Notes under the pieces: generated by a model
The model's database searches: none
Told to the model about the DNA's origin: nothing
The model's input: only the letters and a program-made list of their open reading frames with translations
DNA from: Vigna angularis
Taxonomy: Eukaryota > Streptophyta > Magnoliopsida > Fabales > Fabaceae
Length of the DNA: 64,000 nucleotides
Assembly: GCF_016808095.1 (NCBI RefSeq)
Contig: NC_068971.1
Span: forward strand, 35,201,631-35,265,630
Direction of reading: 5' to 3'
Program-made: the position numbers and the translations under genes
Shown: piece after piece, positions 60,975 through 64,000 of the stretch
How positions within the stretch are numbered: the stretch's first letter is position 1
Layout of the letters: each line of letters begins with the position of its first letter

Positions 60975-61760
60975 GGAGACAAAAACCGAAAAAAGAAAAC
61001 AAAAGCAAAAGACAAGCAAAAGGGTTCACAAAAACGGGTTTCTCTCTCCCCTATGAACTATCGCAATGCCAGAATCATCGAGAATATATGGAAGGAAAAC
61101 CGTTACTAACACAATATTGTTCCAAATCCATGACTGAGGTGAGACTAAGTCCCATAAAAAGAGAGGGACATGGAGAGAGAAGACAGAGTGGGGTTGGGTT
61201 ACAAGAATGAGAAGAAAAAGCTAAAACAACATCGTTTTTAAAGAAGAGAATTTTTGAAACATGAGAGAGAAGGAAGAAATAAGAAAAGGTTGAGAATGTG
61301 TGAGCCCACGCGATTCTGGTGAATATATTTTGACGTTTCTCTCTCTACATTGTGTGAAGAAAGAGAGGAAATGAAATGAGATCAGGGTTCTTATTTTGAG
61401 ACTGATCTCACAGTGAGAAAGCAACAACTAAATAGTGTGGTGAGTGAGCGAGTTAGTGTGTGGGGGTTTTCAATTTCTCTCTCTAGAAAAGTCCATGATG
61501 TGTGCAGTGCATGCAGTTCGAGAACCGCTCGTGTGGCTTGTCAATAAACTAAGGAAAACGCAATGTTTAATGTTTTGTTTTGGGTGATGTTGTTTCCTTC
61601 CTCTGCACTCTCTGCACACACTCTTGGACTTTGGGCTAAAAAGATAAACCCCACACTCTCTTTTGTCTCTTTCTGAAACCTTTTGCTTTTCTTTTTTTCT
61701 TTTTTTTTTCAAAAGAACAGAAATTTCAGACAGCAACAATGTTAAAATCATCCATCTCCC
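60975..61760 (-). promoter_or_regulatory. MYB gene 5-prime UTR and proximal promoter region
   Basis: On the - strand this stretch is rich in CTCTCTC tracts (about 61155-61180, 61330-61350, 61475-61490), typical of plant 5-prime leaders and core promoters. No confident TATA box could be chosen. Short ORFs on both strands are not supported. Confidence 0.4.
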
Positions 61761-63589
61761 CCAATTAGTTGTTTCAGTATTTTTCTACTAATTAATTGCC
61801 TAGGTTGCTAGCTCACTGCAAATTACAATCGTTATCATGGTAGTTACCACTTATCTGTATTTAAGATTTTGATTATGGCAAAATCTGATTCATTCGATGA
61901 TTACGTTATTGCAGTTTTTTTTCTCAACACATCCGGTTGAAATCATAATAATTTAATCGCTATAGTGGAGCCCGTGAAACCAATATGAATTGTGGGTTCA
62001 AACTTCAAACCAAGGTTTTTGTCGGTCATACAAAACAGGGCTTGGTTTATTAAAATGAATAGGGTTTTCACTACTTCTTCCTCTGTTATGTGTTTTTTTC
62101 TCAGTTATAGTACAAACCAAGCTTAATTTATTCAAAAGAATACGATTTTCAAAACTTAATATATTGCTACATTCATGAATCATGTATCCTTTTACTTTGT
62201 TTTTCATCTTTTGAAACTCCTTTATCAACACTTCCCCAGTTGCATGTATGATGTATCAGTATATATACCTTACAAAACTTGCAGTCACTGTTCCATTTTA
62301 AACCTATGATTTATTCCTACTATATATTATATGAGCATGCATTATTAATTTAACAGTGAATGCTAACTACATTCGAACTAGTATGCTGGGAGCAACCATG
62401 CATGAATCACAGAAGTAATGAAGCTTATTATTTATTCTCAGCACAAGAAATAGGGTTAGTATGGAAATAGTTAGATTCAATAACCTTCAAAATGTAATGC
62501 TAGAAACTATAAAAGGGTCACCATCTACGGCACTTAATAGAAAGTGTCATTACATTAGTTTGTGAATGGCGTTTCAATAGTATAATAATTAATATATGGT
62601 GTCAATCCCTATTTTGGTGCCTTAGAATGACCAAAAGTAAAGATTAGATGCCAAGATGTGATTTATATTTAATACGTGTGTAAAGTTTTGGTAGGGTTGG
62701 AAACTTTTCACTGAGAAGGCCAGGCAATAATATTTGTCTATCAAACACTCACATGTCAAGCAATAAGTATACGATGCAAGTAAAACTGAAATTTCTCTCT
62801 TTAATATAATAATTAGTTATAAAGAAAAACACTCACATTTGAAATTGAAACTTTTTAATTCCTTTTTATTTACCACTGTCTCGGTTACTTTTCAACAAAC
62901 ACAAGGTAGTGTAGTAGGTAAGAAGCCTACAATTTCATGTAGAATCTTATGATCTCATAGCTTCTCCTAATATATCTAACTGATTGTTTGGAATTTGATG
63001 AATGAGATTTGGAAAACCGTGAATGGTTTTATGATGTTGTCAAACACCTACCTGGCTTTTCTTGTCAAATCGAATACACTTATGAAACAAAAATAAACAC
63101 AAGGCTCCTTTGATAAAAAGAAGTGGAGGGTCTTCGTTGGTCACAACTCACTAGACATTGGTCTTTATAGATGTTTGTGATTCCTTTTTTAGATTAGTTA
63201 AAGTATGTTCTCCAATATTAAGAAAAAGAACCAGAAAACGCAGCCTTTATTGACAAGATACGGAAATTTGGTGCCACCCCATTCCTCCTCTCACCATATC
63301 ACATCATATAGTTATACATTTTTTGTGAATCTACATATTATTAATTATATCTTATAGATGATTGAAAATTTTATGTTGCGTAAAGAAATTCATTTTTAAT
63401 TTATTATGTGTAGGTGAATGTTTAACTCAAACATAAAAACATCACAATACTGATTAAAACATTATAGAATTGACATTAGATATAAAAATTACATAACTAT
63501 TTAATATATTACTGTCTTATATAAGATTACAATTTTTTTAAAATATAAAATTTTATCAAAGGAGAAAATATGTTAATATTGAAAATGGA
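61761..63589. other. AT-rich intergenic region
   Basis: Apart from the dispersed repeat at 61945-62160 no repeat, element end or gene was recognised. Confidence 0.5.
61945..62160 (+). repeat. Dispersed repeat, copy 2 (upstream of MYB)
   Basis: Shares AATAATTTAATCGCTATAG, GGAGCCCGTGAAACCAAT, TTTTTGTCGG and ATACGATTTTCAA with 57441-57565; about 90 bp longer through internal insertions. Confidence 0.65.
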
Positions 63590-64000
63590 GCATGAGTGAG
63601 TGTGCATGAGTGAGTGTTGGAATGTACTTAAGTATGTAATTGATGAACATGAGACTAGAGGATAAGTCTACTTATTGTACCTCGTAAATCCTGGTTATAT
63701 CTGTCTTGTGTGCATTAGAAGGGTTGTTCGAGTGCCTTCCTTGTGTGGGGGTGAGGATGTGTTCCTTGTCCTTGTGTGGCAGGACTACATGTTCCTTAGC
63801 TAGATTGCGGGACTACTCGAGTAGATCTGTAGCAGAGGCTATAGATAATCTATAGAGGAGGCTACATGTAGGAGCGACTATAGTCGATGAGGTAGGGTAT
63901 AGGAGTGAGACAGACTCTTTCCACTATGATGTTCATGGTGTTGTTCATGACTAGGATTGTCAAGATGGTGGTGTATCTATGATGATGATCGTGGTACTTC
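63590..64000. other. GC-richer sequence at window edge, possibly an LTR start
   Basis: Composition changes sharply near 63590. A duplicated GCATGAGTGAGTGT word (63588-63617) is followed by TGTTGGAATG, an LTR-like start, and then repeated GGCTATAGATAATCTATAGA-like and GGACTACN words. It has no ORF. It may be an LTR running past the window. Confidence 0.3.

Overview
This window is gene-poor, AT-rich plant nuclear DNA. The repeat families (CGTTCG-rich LTRs, Ogre-like LTR ends, gag-only Copia elements, CACTA ends with CCTCGGTT or ACCGACGG motifs) and the two host genes point to a legume, most likely of the Vigna/Phaseolus group. That assignment is inference from remembered repeat motifs, not from a search. 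I support only two intact host genes. One is a WUSCHEL-related homeobox gene of the WOX11/WOX12 type (+ strand, three exons, 18662-20849, 291 aa). The other is an R2R3-MYB gene of the MYB105/MYB117/MYB56 type (- strand, three exons, 60974-58969, 358 aa). Both reading frames close exactly across GT-AG introns.

Almost everything else is mobile DNA, much of it nested. Positions 1-1490 hold the end of a Ty3/gypsy-type LTR cut by the window edge. Positions 1903-6901 are a 4,999-bp solo LTR with a perfect CCAAG duplication on both sides. Positions 10876-13100 are a young gag-only Copia element (236-bp LTRs, CAAAT duplication) inserted into an older legume repeat. Positions 17009-17648 are a non-autonomous hAT element. 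WOX11 follows. From about 23.66 to 38.64 kb lies a decayed CACTA (En/Spm) transposon whose TNP2 transposase and second ORF run on the - strand. A 1,005-bp ACCGACGG-type CACTA element (23891-24895, AGT duplication) and a gag-only SIRE-like Copia element (33071-37953) are inserted in it. A second CCTCGGTT-type element and a transposase remnant follow to about 40.7 kb.

Positions 42752-44210 form a Pack-MULE-like element: about 200-bp inverted repeats enclosing exon 1 of a DGD1 (digalactosyldiacylglycerol synthase) gene. Positions 46244-47584 are a perfect (AGT)447 tract. Positions 47.8-50.7 kb hold a broken Copia body cut by a CACTA end and by inverted LTR pieces. Positions 54623-56763 are a short gypsy-type LTR element with a TCAAT duplication and an internal tandem array. 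The MYB gene is flanked by two copies of a dispersed repeat.

The two host genes are both transcription factors. WOX11-type proteins act in root founder cells and MYB105/117-type proteins act at organ boundaries. Nothing in the sequence links them functionally. I found no CRISPR array, tRNA or rRNA gene. The most interesting structures are the captured DGD1 exon with two abutting perfect palindromes at its breakpoint, the giant AGT tract, the repeated pattern of LTR elements that keep gag but lose pol, and the sharing of a CGTTCGG motif between unrelated LTR families.
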